From: Streptomyces niphimycinicus
GTDB taxonomy: Bacteria; Actinomycetota; Actinomycetes; Streptomycetales; Streptomycetaceae
Assembly: GCF_018883605.1 (NCBI RefSeq)
Contig: NZ_JAHLEM010000020.1
Span: 1-35,361 of the forward strand
Direction of reading: 5' to 3'
Length of the DNA: 35,361 nucleotides
Below are positions 24,960 to 33,106 of the stretch, piece by piece. The position numbers were made by a program, and so were the translations under genes. The notes beneath the pieces are model-generated. The model had not been told where the DNA came from. It did not search any database and saw nothing but the letters and a program-made list of their open reading frames with translations. Position 1 is the stretch's first letter. Every line of letters begins with the position of its first letter.

Positions 24960-25256
24960 GCCGGGTGGCGGTGGAGGGCGACGGCCCGGGGCCCGGCTGG
25001 TCCTGCGGCTGCCCCTGGCGGTGCGACCCCATTGGCACGTTTTGCCGTCGTCTAACCTCCGTCGGGCCGGGTGTTAACCCCCCTCTTCCTAGCGTGGAAA
25101 ACATCAAGGGTTCGCCCGCGGACGGAAGGCGTCACGAGCAGGCACACCATCGAACCAGCTCGCGCACGGGACGCCCCCGGGCGGTCCCGGCCACGACGCC
25201 GGGGCAGCCGCCGACCGCGCTCACCGCCCTCCGGCTCACGTTTGGGGAGGCTTCTC
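24960..25256 (+). promoter_or_regulatory. Promoter and leader of the diaminobutyrate/poly-amino-acid operon
   Basis: GTTTTGCCGTCGTCTAACC (25039-25057) is identical over 19 bp to the element upstream of the lipoprotein operon. The direct repeat is CTAACC (25052-25057), 16 bp, TTAACC (25074-25079), then 10 bp to the -10-like TAGCGT (25090-25095). Transcription should start near 25102, leaving a leader of about 155 nt before the ATG at 25257. The leader has no obvious hairpin terminator. GGGGAGG at 25244-25250 is the ribosome binding site. Positive control by the OmpR-type regulator of this window is inferred. Confidence 0.75.
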
Positions 25257-26630
25257 ATGACAACGCTCCTCCGGCCCGCTCCGCTGACGGCTCCCCGTGT
25301 CAGCGGCGACCTGCCCGGCCCCCGCTCCACCGCCCTGCTGGCCCATCAGGAGCAGTGGGAGTCGAGTGCGCGGACCTACCCGCGCCATCTGCCCATCGCC
25401 CTGGCCGAAGGGGAGGGCAGCTTCGTCCGGGACGTGGACGGCAATGTCTTCATCGACTTCCTCTCCGGCGCCGGGGTGCTGTCACTCGGCCACAACCATC
25501 CGGAGCTGGTGCGGGCCGTTCGACGGCAGCTCGGCTCCCTCACGCACGGCCTGGACTTTCCCACCCCCGCCAAGGACGCCTTCATTCAGGTCCAGCTCTC
25601 CATGCTGGCGCCGGAGCTGCGCCGGCGCGCACGGCTGCACTTCTGCGGGCCGACGGGAGCCAACGCTGTCGAAGCCGCCATCAAGCTCTGCAAGATCGCG
25701 ACCGGCCGGGGCGACATCATCTCCTTCCAGGGCGCCTTCCACGGCAGCACCCACGCCACGATGGCGCTCAGCGGGCTGGTGTCCCAGAAGGCGCCCGTGC
25801 GCGACGGCATGCCGGGAGTGCACTTCTTCCCGTACACCGCCAGTGGCCCGGCGCCGGACGGCTGCTCCGTCAACGGCGCCGACCTGCTGGAGCAGGCGCT
25901 GCGGGACGGCAACGGCGGTATTCCGCTGCCCGCCGCGGTGATCATGGAGATGGTGCAGGGCGAGGGCGGAAACTTCGTCGCCCGTACCGACTTCGTCCGC
26001 AAGGTGCGCGAGGTGACCCGCTCGCTGGGCATCCCCCTGATCGTCGACGAGGTCCAGACCGGCTGCGGACGCACCGGCACCTGGTTCGCCTTCGAGCAGT
26101 ACGGCATCGAGCCGGATGTCATCGTGGCATCCAAGGCACTGAGCGGCATCGGTCTGCCGGTCGCCCTCATCCTGTACGACGCCGCGCTGGACACCTGGGC
26201 GCCGGGCGCGCACATCGGGACCTTCCGCGGCAATCAACTGGCCTTCGCCGCCGGGGTGGAGACGATCCGCATCATCCGGCGGGACGACATCCTGGGCAAC
26301 GTCCGCCGAGGGGGTGCGCGGATCGCGGACCGGCTGGCCGGGCTGACCCGCAATCCATGGGTCCGCCAGGTGCGCGGCCGCGGGCTGATGTGGGGGATCG
26401 AGCTGGCGGACCCCCGTGACGGCCGCCCGGCCACCGAGGTCGCGGCCGCGGTCCAGCACCATGCGCTGCGCCATGGCCTCATCGTGGAACGCGGCGGACG
26501 CGACGACGCCGTGGTGCGCATCCTGCCCCCGCTGAACGTCACCGCCGAGGTCGTGGACACGGCCTGCTCGATCCTGGTGGACGCCGTGTCCACCCGCGCC
26601 CATCGTTCCTCTGTTCCCAGAGAGACCTGA
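25257..26630 (+). CDS. L-2,4-diaminobutyrate:2-oxoglutarate aminotransferase
   Basis: A 457-residue class-III PLP aminotransferase from ATG 25257, with an excellent GGGGAGG site. It converts L-aspartate-beta-semialdehyde and glutamate to L-2,4-diaminobutyrate and 2-oxoglutarate. The signatures are of the Dat/EctB branch: FCGPTGANAVEAAIKLCK, SFQGAFHGSTHATMALSG, LIVDEVQTGCGRTGTWFAFE, PLP Lys293 in VIVASKALSGIGLPVA and the conserved AHIGTFRGNQLAFAAG. Length is standard. No ectA, ectC, decarboxylase or siderophore genes lie nearby; the next genes are an aspartokinase (12 bp downstream) and a Pls-type synthetase. A supply role for a diaminobutyrate polymer therefore fits best. The operon promoter carries the response-regulator-type repeat. 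Confidence 0.88.
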   Translation: MTTLLRPAPLTAPRVSGDLPGPRSTALLAHQEQWESSARTYPRHLPIALAEGEGSFVRDVDGNVFIDFLSGAGVLSLGHNHPELVRAVRRQLGSLTHGLDFPTPAKDAFIQVQLSMLAPELRRRARLHFCGPTGANAVEAAIKLCKIATGRGDIISFQGAFHGSTHATMALSGLVSQKAPVRDGMPGVHFFPYTASGPAPDGCSVNGADLLEQALRDGNGGIPLPAAVIMEMVQGEGGNFVARTDFVRKVREVTRSLGIPLIVDEVQTGCGRTGTWFAFEQYGIEPDVIVASKALSGIGLPVALILYDAALDTWAPGAHIGTFRGNQLAFAAGVETIRIIRRDDILGNVRRGGARIADRLAGLTRNPWVRQVRGRGLMWGIELADPRDGRPATEVAAAVQHHALRHGLIVERGGRDDAVVRILPPLNVTAEVVDTACSILVDAVSTRAHRSSVPRET

Positions 26631-26642
26631 GAGGGGCATCGG

Positions 26643-27944
26643 ATGGCTCTCATCGTCCAGAAGTACGGAGGCTCGTCGGTACCCACCACCGAGCGGATCA
26701 GGCGGGTCGCCGAACGGGTGGTCAGGGCCCATGACGAGGGCCATGACGTGGTCGTGGTGGTGTCCGCCATGGGCGACGCCACCGATGAACTCCTCGCGCT
26801 GGCCCAGAACGTGGACACCGCACCCTGTCCGCGGGAGCTGGACACCCTGCTGAGCGTGGGTGAGCAGGTCTCCAGCACGCTGACCGCGATGGCGATCCAC
26901 GCGCTCGGTGCCTCGGCGTGCTCCTGTTCCGGCCGCCAGGCCGGGGTGATCACGACCCCGGCCCACGGCGGGGCCCGGATCGTGGACGTACGGCCACGCC
27001 TGGTCCGGGAGGCGCTGGACCGCGGGATCATCCCAGTGGTCACCGGATTCCAGGGAGTGTGCGGGGAAAACGACGACGAGATCACCACCCTGGGCCGCGG
27101 CGGCTCCGACACCACGGCGATCGCCCTGGCGGCGGCGCTCAAGGCCGACGTATGCGAAATCTGCACCGATGTGGACGGGGTGCTCACCGCGGATCCAAAG
27201 ATCGTGCCGGAGGCGAGGCCGATCGACCACCTCACCTATGAGGCCATGCGGGAGCTGGCCGCCGCGGGAGCGCGGGTGCTGGCCCTGTCCAGCGCCGAGT
27301 ACGCCGAGCGATACGCGGTGCCCCTCCGAGTCCGGTCGTCCTACGACGAACATCCGGGTACCTCCGTCTCGGACGAGCCCGAGCGGCCCCCGTCGTACGG
27401 GTCCCCCGCCCGGGTGGTCGCCCTGGCCCATGACCCGTCCCGCACGAAGATCACCCTGTCCGGTGTGGTGGGCCGCGCGGGGGCGGCGGCGGGCATGATG
27501 TACGCCCTGGCCAAGGCGGGGAGCGGGATCGGCACGGCTGACATCCGTGCCGTCCCGGCCGGCGACGGGCGATCCGGCGCGCTTACGCTGGTCCTGCCCG
27601 TGACCGACGCCCCCGCCGCGCTGGCCGCCCTGCGGACCTGCCGCCGAGGCATCGGCTACGACGGCCTCACCATCGAGGACGAAGTCGGGACCGCGTCGCT
27701 CGTCGGCTCGGGATTCCGCTCGCACGCCGGGACTTTCCTCCTGCTGAGGAAGACGCTGGACGAGATGGGCGTGCCGTTCGAGCCGGTGACGGCGTCGGAC
27801 ACCCGCGTTTCCGTACTGTGCCGTGCCTCCCTGCTGCCGGACGCCGTACGCGCCCTGCACAAGGCGTTCGTGGAGCTGGAGCCCGCTCAGCCCCTGTGGC
27901 AGACCAGATCTGATCAGGCCGTGGCCGTAGCACGCATGAGGTGA
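26643..27944 (+). CDS. Aspartokinase, pathway-dedicated and divergent
   Basis: A 433-residue aspartate kinase, the first step from aspartate to aspartate semialdehyde and diaminobutyrate. GAGGGG lies just before the ATG. The catalytic domain is intact: VQKYGGSSVPTTERIRRVAE, VVVVSAMGDATDELL, TLGRGGSDTTAIALAAAL and ICTDVDGVLTADPKIVPEAR. The C-terminal ACT region is present but unlike the housekeeping LysC. For example, residues in the first ACT (KITLSGVVGRAGAAAGMMYA, then DIRAVPAGDGRSGALTLVLP) replace the usual NVSAASTGLTDISF segment, where desensitising mutations are known. It may therefore be less sensitive to lysine plus threonine; that is inference. It sits between the aminotransferase and the synthetase genes, with its stop next to the synthetase start. 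Confidence 0.9.
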   Translation: MALIVQKYGGSSVPTTERIRRVAERVVRAHDEGHDVVVVVSAMGDATDELLALAQNVDTAPCPRELDTLLSVGEQVSSTLTAMAIHALGASACSCSGRQAGVITTPAHGGARIVDVRPRLVREALDRGIIPVVTGFQGVCGENDDEITTLGRGGSDTTAIALAAALKADVCEICTDVDGVLTADPKIVPEARPIDHLTYEAMRELAAAGARVLALSSAEYAERYAVPLRVRSSYDEHPGTSVSDEPERPPSYGSPARVVALAHDPSRTKITLSGVVGRAGAAAGMMYALAKAGSGIGTADIRAVPAGDGRSGALTLVLPVTDAPAALAALRTCRRGIGYDGLTIEDEVGTASLVGSGFRSHAGTFLLLRKTLDEMGVPFEPVTASDTRVSVLCRASLLPDAVRALHKAFVELEPAQPLWQTRSDQAVAVARMR

Positions 27945-27949
27945 ACACG

Positions 27950-30900
27950 ATGCTGGGAAATGACCAGAACGAGGCGGTGCCCGGACGGCCGACGTGCGCG
28001 TGGACGCCGATGTCGCGGAGTCGTCCGGATGGCCTGCTCGCCTGCGCGGGCTGGGACGGTTCGGTTCGGTGGCGGGACGGCGAACGGCTTGAGCGGTTGT
28101 TCGAGGAGCGCTGCGACCGGATGCGTGCGCGGGAGAAGGGAGACCGACTCGCGGTGGACGCCGGTGCCGTCGCCCTCACGTACTCGCGGCTGGACGAAAG
28201 GGCCAACCAGCTCGCTCGTTTCCTCATGGCCGAAGGTGTACGGCCCGGCGACCGGATCGGGTTGCTGCTCGACGAGGCGGTGGACGCCTATGTCGGGATG
28301 CTGGCCGTGCTGAAGGCACACGCCGCGTACGTACCGCTGGATGCCGGGTTCCCGCCGGATCGTCTGAGCTACATCGTGGCCGATGCCTCCGTGCGCATGG
28401 TCCTGTCGCTGTCCCGACTTTCCGAGCGGACGCGCCCCCTCGCGGACAGTGCCGAGTTGCTGTTTCTGGATCGGGTGCGGTCCAGGGTCGCGGAGCAGTC
28501 CCCCGATCGGCCCGATGCCCTGGCAGCCGGGGAGCCGGCCGACGACCTGTGTTACGTCATCTACACCTCAGGATCCACCGGCCGTCCGAAGGGGGTGGCC
28601 GTCGGGCATCCCGCTGTGTGCAACTTCGTCCGGGTGGCCTCGGAGGTCTACGGCATCACCTGCGACGATCGGGTCTACCAGGGGATGACCATCGCTTTCG
28701 ACTTCTCCGTCGAGGAGACATGGGTGCCCTGGATGGCCGGTGCCACGCTGGTGCCCAGACCTCAAGGGCCCAGCCTGCTCGGTGCCGAGCTGGACGCGTT
28801 CCTGCGGGAGCACCGGGTCTCGGCGCTGTGCTGCGTTCCCACCTTGCTGGCCACCCTGGACGAGAACGCGTCCGAGCTGCGGTTCCTGCTGGTATCCGGG
28901 GAACCCTGCCCACAGGATCTCGTCACCCGCTGGCACCGGCCCGGCCGCCGGTTCCTCAACGTCTACGGCCCGACCGAGGCGACCGTCACGGCGACCTGGA
29001 GCCCGCTGGCCCCCGACCGCCCGGTGACGATCGGTGTCCCGCTGCCGACGTACTCGGTCGCCGTCCTCGATCCGGAACGGGACACGGCCCTGCCACCGGG
29101 CACCATGGGAGAGATCGCGATCGGCGGGATCGGGCTCGCCGACGGTTACCTCAACCGGCCCGAGACGACCGAACGTGCCTTCATTCCGGACTTTCTCGGC
29201 ATCCCCGGGAATCCGTCCGGCAAGATCTACCGGACCGGGGACCTGGGCAAGATCAACGCGCAAGGTGAGGTCGAACATCACGGCCGCATCGACACCCAGG
29301 TCAAGATCCGCGGCTACCGCGTGGAACTGACCGAGATCGAGTCGGTGCTGCTGCGCCTGCCCGGAGTCGCCCAAGCGGTGGTCAGCGACCGGGAGATCGC
29401 CCCGGGAACGGTGGAGCTGTGCGCCTACTACACCACCTGCGCGGGCATGACCGTGGATCCCGAGCGGGCCGTGGCGCACCTGCGGGAACGGCTGCCCGGC
29501 TATATGGTCCCCGCCTATCTCGAACACCTCACGTCGATCCCGATGCTGCCCAGCGGCAAGGCGGACCGCCGGCGTCTGCCGCAGCCGACCGAGCCGCGCC
29601 GGCTCACCTCACAGGGCGACGACACGGCACCATGCACCAGTACCGAACGGATGCTGGCCGAATTGCTGGCCGCGGTCCTCCAGGTCGAGCGGGTCTGTGT
29701 GGACAGCCACTTCTTCGACGACCTCGGTGCCAACTCCCTGCTCATGGCGCGGTTCAACGCGGCCGTGCGCGAACGCGCGGACCTGCCCGCCGTGTCGATG
29801 AGGGACGTCTACCTGCATCCCACGGTGCGCCGGCTCGCCACAGCCCTGGCCAAGGCGCCGTCCCCTCCCACGCTCGACCGCGTACCGCGGCAAACGGGCG
29901 CCCCGATGGTGGGCAGGCTCCGGTACGCCCTGTGCGCGGCTCTCCAGTTCCTCATGTTCCTGGTCTACGTGAGCCTCGCTTCGGTGGCGCTGGACGCCGG
30001 AACGTCCTGGATGACACGGGGGCAGGGATGGCTCGATGTCTATGAACGCGCGGTTGCCCTCGGCGCCGTGGCGCTCATCGGCGCGAGCCTGTTCCCGATC
30101 GCCGCCAAATGGATACTCATCGGGCGGTGGAAACCGCGGCGCATCCAGTTGTGGAGCGCGACCTACGTGCGCTTCTGGTGTGTCAGAACCCTCATCGTCG
30201 CCAACCCGCTGGCCCGCCTGACGGTCGGAACGCCGCTGTACACCCTGTACCTGCGGGCACTCGGCGCCAAGATCGGACCGCGCACCGTGATCTTCACCCG
30301 GTGGGTGCCGATCTGTACCGACCTGCTGACCATCGGGGCCGACACCGTGATCCGCAAGGAAACCTTTCTCAACGGCTACCGGGCACGCGACGGGGTCATC
30401 GAGACCGGACCCGTCACCATCGGCGCCCGCGCCTTCGTCGGCGAACACAGCACTCTCGACATCGGCGTACGGCTCGGCGACACCGCTCAACTCGGCCATG
30501 CCTCCGCGCTGCACGAAGGCCAGTCGATACCCGCCGGGCAGCACTGGCACGGCTCGCCGGCCCGGCCCGCACCAGAGGGATCCGACTACCTCACCGTTCC
30601 GCCGGCCCGCTGCGGCCGCCTGCGGCGAGTGTGTCACAGCCTCATCACGCTGCTGGTCCTGATGGCCACCGTGGGAGTGGCCGAGGTGGCCGTCGGCGCG
30701 CTGTTGGAGGCCCGGCCCGCGCTGATCCATACCGTCACCGGAGCAGGCGGCCCCGGCAGTTGGACGTATTACGCCGACGGCCTGGAGATCGCGGCGGCCG
30801 CGGTGCTCGGCCTCGCCCTCCTGGGGGCGACCCTCGTACCGGCCCTGTCGCGAGTACTGTCCCGTCCCCTCAGGCCGGACACCGTGTATCCGCTGTACGG

Positions 30901-32080
30901 AGTGCGCTTCACACTCCAGCGCGCCGTCGCCCGGCTGACCAGCACCCGCTTCACCATCGCCCTGTTCGGCGACAGCTCGGCGATCGTGCACTACCTGAGG
31001 GCCCTCGGATACCGTCTGGCACCGATCGAGCAGACCGGAACCAACTTCGGCACGATGCTCAAACACGAGGTGCCCGCCCTCAGCCGGGTCGGCACCGGGA
31101 CCATGGTCTCCGACGGGCTGTCCATGGCGAACGCGGAGTACTCCAGCACCTCCTTCCGCACCGGCGTGGCCGCCATCGGAAGCCACAACTACCTGGGCAA
31201 CAACATCGTGTACCCGGCCGGCGGCAGGACCGGCGACAACTGCCTGCTGGCCACCAAGGCCATGATCCCCGTCAGTGGTCCGGTCAGGGAGAACACCGGA
31301 CTGCTCGGCTCACCCCCCATCGAGATCCCACGGTCGGTCGAGCGCGACCACCGCTTCGACCACCTCGCCACCGGACCCGGGCTCCGGCGCCGCCTCAGGG
31401 CCAAGAACCACCACAACGCAGGGACCATGGCCCTGTTCCTGACCGTGCGCTGCCTGTACGTCTACGGCCTCCTCCTGATCGCGATGTTCCCTCTGACCGG
31501 CAACGGCGGGCTGTACTGGCTGGAGACGATCGGCACCGCCCTCCTCGAACTCGCCTTCACGGTCGGCTTCTTCGTGCTGGCCGAACGGGCCGCGCTGGGC
31601 TTCCGTACCCTGCGGCCACGGTTCTGCTCCATCTACGAGCGGTCCTTCTGGCGGCATGAGCGCTACTGGAAGGTGCCGTCCATCGTCTACCTCGCGATCT
31701 TCAACGGCACCCCCTTCAAACCCGTCATCTGGCGGCTGCTCGGCGTCCGCATGGGACACCGGGTCTTCGACGACGGCTGCCGGATCCTGGAACGGGCCCT
31801 CACCCAGGTCGGCGACGGCTGCGCCCTCAACGCCGGCAGCATCTTGCAGGCACACTCGCTCGAAGAGGGGGTCTTCAAATCCGATCGCATCACCATCGGC
31901 AACGGGTGCACGATCGGCACCAGCGTCTTCGTGCACTACGGCGTCGTCATCGACGACCACGCCCGCATCGACGCCGACTCCTTCCTCATGAAGGGCGAAC
32001 ACGTCCCGGCACACGCCCAGTGGCGCGGCAATCCGGCAGTGGAACTGACCACCGATGCCGCCTGCCGCAGCAGGCCGTAG
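27950..32080 (+). CDS. Pls-type membrane-bound homopoly(amino acid) synthetase (A-PCP-TM/C-like x3), probable poly-diaminobutyrate synthetase
   Basis: A 1,376-residue single-module enzyme. ATG 27950 has GAGGTG six bases upstream; GTG 27941 overlaps the aspartokinase stop but has no site. Residues ~35-545 are an adenylation domain: YTSGSTGRPKG at 205, FDFSVEE at 250, NVYGPTEATVTATW, VKIRGYRVELTEIES, and LPSGKADRR with the A10 Lys. A carrier domain follows with phosphopantetheine Ser596 in DDLGANSLL. Then come six membrane segments in pairs (~659-684/700-725, 897-919/945-967, 1160-1184/1187-1212), alternating with three soluble hexapeptide-repeat-like domains (~775-877, 977-1137, 1217-1374). 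This is the architecture of epsilon-poly-lysine synthetase Pls, in which the tandem C-like domains link amino acids without classical HHxxxDG condensation or thioesterase domains. Diaminobutyrate as monomer is inferred from the two upstream genes. Confidence 0.88.
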   Translation: MLGNDQNEAVPGRPTCAWTPMSRSRPDGLLACAGWDGSVRWRDGERLERLFEERCDRMRAREKGDRLAVDAGAVALTYSRLDERANQLARFLMAEGVRPGDRIGLLLDEAVDAYVGMLAVLKAHAAYVPLDAGFPPDRLSYIVADASVRMVLSLSRLSERTRPLADSAELLFLDRVRSRVAEQSPDRPDALAAGEPADDLCYVIYTSGSTGRPKGVAVGHPAVCNFVRVASEVYGITCDDRVYQGMTIAFDFSVEETWVPWMAGATLVPRPQGPSLLGAELDAFLREHRVSALCCVPTLLATLDENASELRFLLVSGEPCPQDLVTRWHRPGRRFLNVYGPTEATVTATWSPLAPDRPVTIGVPLPTYSVAVLDPERDTALPPGTMGEIAIGGIGLADGYLNRPETTERAFIPDFLGIPGNPSGKIYRTGDLGKINAQGEVEHHGRIDTQVKIRGYRVELTEIESVLLRLPGVAQAVVSDREIAPGTVELCAYYTTCAGMTVDPERAVAHLRERLPGYMVPAYLEHLTSIPMLPSGKADRRRLPQPTEPRRLTSQGDDTAPCTSTERMLAELLAAVLQVERVCVDSHFFDDLGANSLLMARFNAAVRERADLPAVSMRDVYLHPTVRRLATALAKAPSPPTLDRVPRQTGAPMVGRLRYALCAALQFLMFLVYVSLASVALDAGTSWMTRGQGWLDVYERAVALGAVALIGASLFPIAAKWILIGRWKPRRIQLWSATYVRFWCVRTLIVANPLARLTVGTPLYTLYLRALGAKIGPRTVIFTRWVPICTDLLTIGADTVIRKETFLNGYRARDGVIETGPVTIGARAFVGEHSTLDIGVRLGDTAQLGHASALHEGQSIPAGQHWHGSPARPAPEGSDYLTVPPARCGRLRRVCHSLITLLVLMATVGVAEVAVGALLEARPALIHTVTGAGGPGSWTYYADGLEIAAAAVLGLALLGATLVPALSRVLSRPLRPDTVYPLYGVRFTLQRAVARLTSTRFTIALFGDSSAIVHYLRALGYRLAPIEQTGTNFGTMLKHEVPALSRVGTGTMVSDGLSMANAEYSSTSFRTGVAAIGSHNYLGNNIVYPAGGRTGDNCLLATKAMIPVSGPVRENTGLLGSPPIEIPRSVERDHRFDHLATGPGLRRRLRAKNHHNAGTMALFLTVRCLYVYGLLLIAMFPLTGNGGLYWLETIGTALLELAFTVGFFVLAERAALGFRTLRPRFCSIYERSFWRHERYWKVPSIVYLAIFNGTPFKPVIWRLLGVRMGHRVFDDGCRILERALTQVGDGCALNAGSILQAHSLEEGVFKSDRITIGNGCTIGTSVFVHYGVVIDDHARIDADSFLMKGEHVPAHAQWRGNPAVELTTDAACRSRP

Positions 32081-32087
32081 TCGAGCG

Positions 32088-32105
32088 TGCCCGAGCGTTC
32101 GGGCA
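32088..32105 (+). terminator. Hairpin after the Pls-type gene
   Basis: TGCCCGA (32088-32094) and TCGGGCA (32099-32105) form a perfect 7-bp stem with a 4-nt loop, 8 bp after the stop codon. It lies between convergent genes and probably ends the poly-amino-acid operon. Confidence 0.6.
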
Positions 32106-32155
32106 GGCGTACCCGCCTTGGCCGTTCGTTCACCGTCCCTGGGCTGCCGACCGGC

Positions 32156-33091
32156 CTATCGGGCGCCGACGGTTTCCAGCAGGAGGTGGAGGTCGTGGGC
32201 GGCTTCGGCGGTGGACAGGGCAGTGATGGCGAGGACCGTGGCCGTCGCGGCGGTGAGGACGGGGTGGCGGCCGAAGGGGGGTGCGAGCAGGGCGGCGACA
32301 CGGCGGGGCACGGGTCCGGCGGCGGCGAGCGGGGTGCGGCGGCCGAGGATGCCCAGGGCGGCGCCCGGAGTGCGGGCGGGGACCTGGTGGGCGGCAAGGG
32401 CCGCTTTGCCGACGGTGCGGGCGACCCGCTCGCGGTCGCCGGTGGCGATGGCCGCGTTCTCATCGGCCCACCGTTCGATGGTGTACGTCACGGCCGTGGC
32501 GAGGGGGCGCAGCAGGGGGTTGGCGGCGGCGCCGAGCTGGGTCAGGGCGACGAAGGCGTAATGGTGGGCCGTCAGGTGGGCGCGTTCGTGGGCGAGCAGG
32601 ATGTGGCGCTCGGTTTCGTCCAGGGTGTGCAGCATGCCGGTGGAGACGACGACGCGGCCGGGCAGGCCGGGGATCGCGAAGGCGTTGGGGGCCTCGTCCT
32701 CGATCACGACCAGGCCGTCTTCGGCGGGCATGCAGGCCGCTTCCAGGGCGGCGGTGGCCAGGGTGCGGGCGCGCCGCCAGAGCATGCGGGCGGCCATCAG
32801 GACGGCGGCGCCGAGCAGGAGGCCGGAGATCAGGGCGACGGACAGTTCGGCGGGGTCGTCGCGCTGTGCGGCGTGGGCCGACCAGTGGCCGAGGCCGGCC
32901 GGCTGGGGGAAACGGATCAGTCCGGTGATGGCCAGCAGCCCAAGTGAGATGGTGGTCGCCGTGCCCAGTACGAGGGCTGAGGCGGTGAGCAGCCAGGTCG
33001 CCAGGCGGGGTTCGCATCGCTCCGCCAGGGGGCGTGCTCCGAGGGGAGCGAGCAGGGAGAGCAGCAGGGGAACGTAGACGGCGATGCGCAT
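32156..33091 (-). CDS. M56/BlaR1-type membrane zinc metallopeptidase
   Basis: A 311-residue membrane protein. Hydrophobic segments at the N-terminus (VYVPLLLSLLAPLG), in the middle (LLTASALVLGTATTISLGLLA, LISGLLLGAAVLMAARML) and near the C-terminus surround a cytoplasmic gluzincin core. The core has HILLAHERAHLTAHH with the HExxH zinc site (HERAH) and the third ligand Glu in TIERWADENAA. AFAIPGLPGRVVVSTGML precedes the active site, as in M48/M56 peptidases. There is no penicillin-binding sensor domain. It lies 15 bp after the BlaI-type repressor gene in the same operon, the usual actinobacterial BlaI-M56 pair in which the peptidase leads to loss of repressor. The signal is unknown. Confidence 0.88.
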   Translation of the reverse strand: MRIAVYVPLLLSLLAPLGARPLAERCEPRLATWLLTASALVLGTATTISLGLLAITGLIRFPQPAGLGHWSAHAAQRDDPAELSVALISGLLLGAAVLMAARMLWRRARTLATAALEAACMPAEDGLVVIEDEAPNAFAIPGLPGRVVVSTGMLHTLDETERHILLAHERAHLTAHHYAFVALTQLGAAANPLLRPLATAVTYTIERWADENAAIATGDRERVARTVGKAALAAHQVPARTPGAALGILGRRTPLAAAGPVPRRVAALLAPPFGRHPVLTAATATVLAITALSTAEAAHDLHLLLETVGAR

Positions 33092-33106
33092 CTGGACTGC
33101 CTCTTC

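Noticed and set aside
25257..26630. Ectoine or siderophore biosynthesis as the role of the diaminobutyrate aminotransferase
   Set aside because: No ectA, ectC, diaminobutyrate decarboxylase or siderophore synthetase gene is adjacent, while a Pls-type synthetase and aspartokinase are in the same operon.
27941..27949. GTG at 27941 as start of the Pls-type gene
   Set aside because: It overlaps the aspartokinase stop in the GTGA manner but lacks a ribosome binding site, whereas ATG 27950 has GAGGTG at ideal distance.
27950..32080. Epsilon-poly-lysine as the product of the synthetase
   Set aside because: The domain layout allows it, but the co-transcribed diaminobutyrate gene makes a diaminobutyrate polymer the simpler reading; lysine cannot be excluded from sequence alone.
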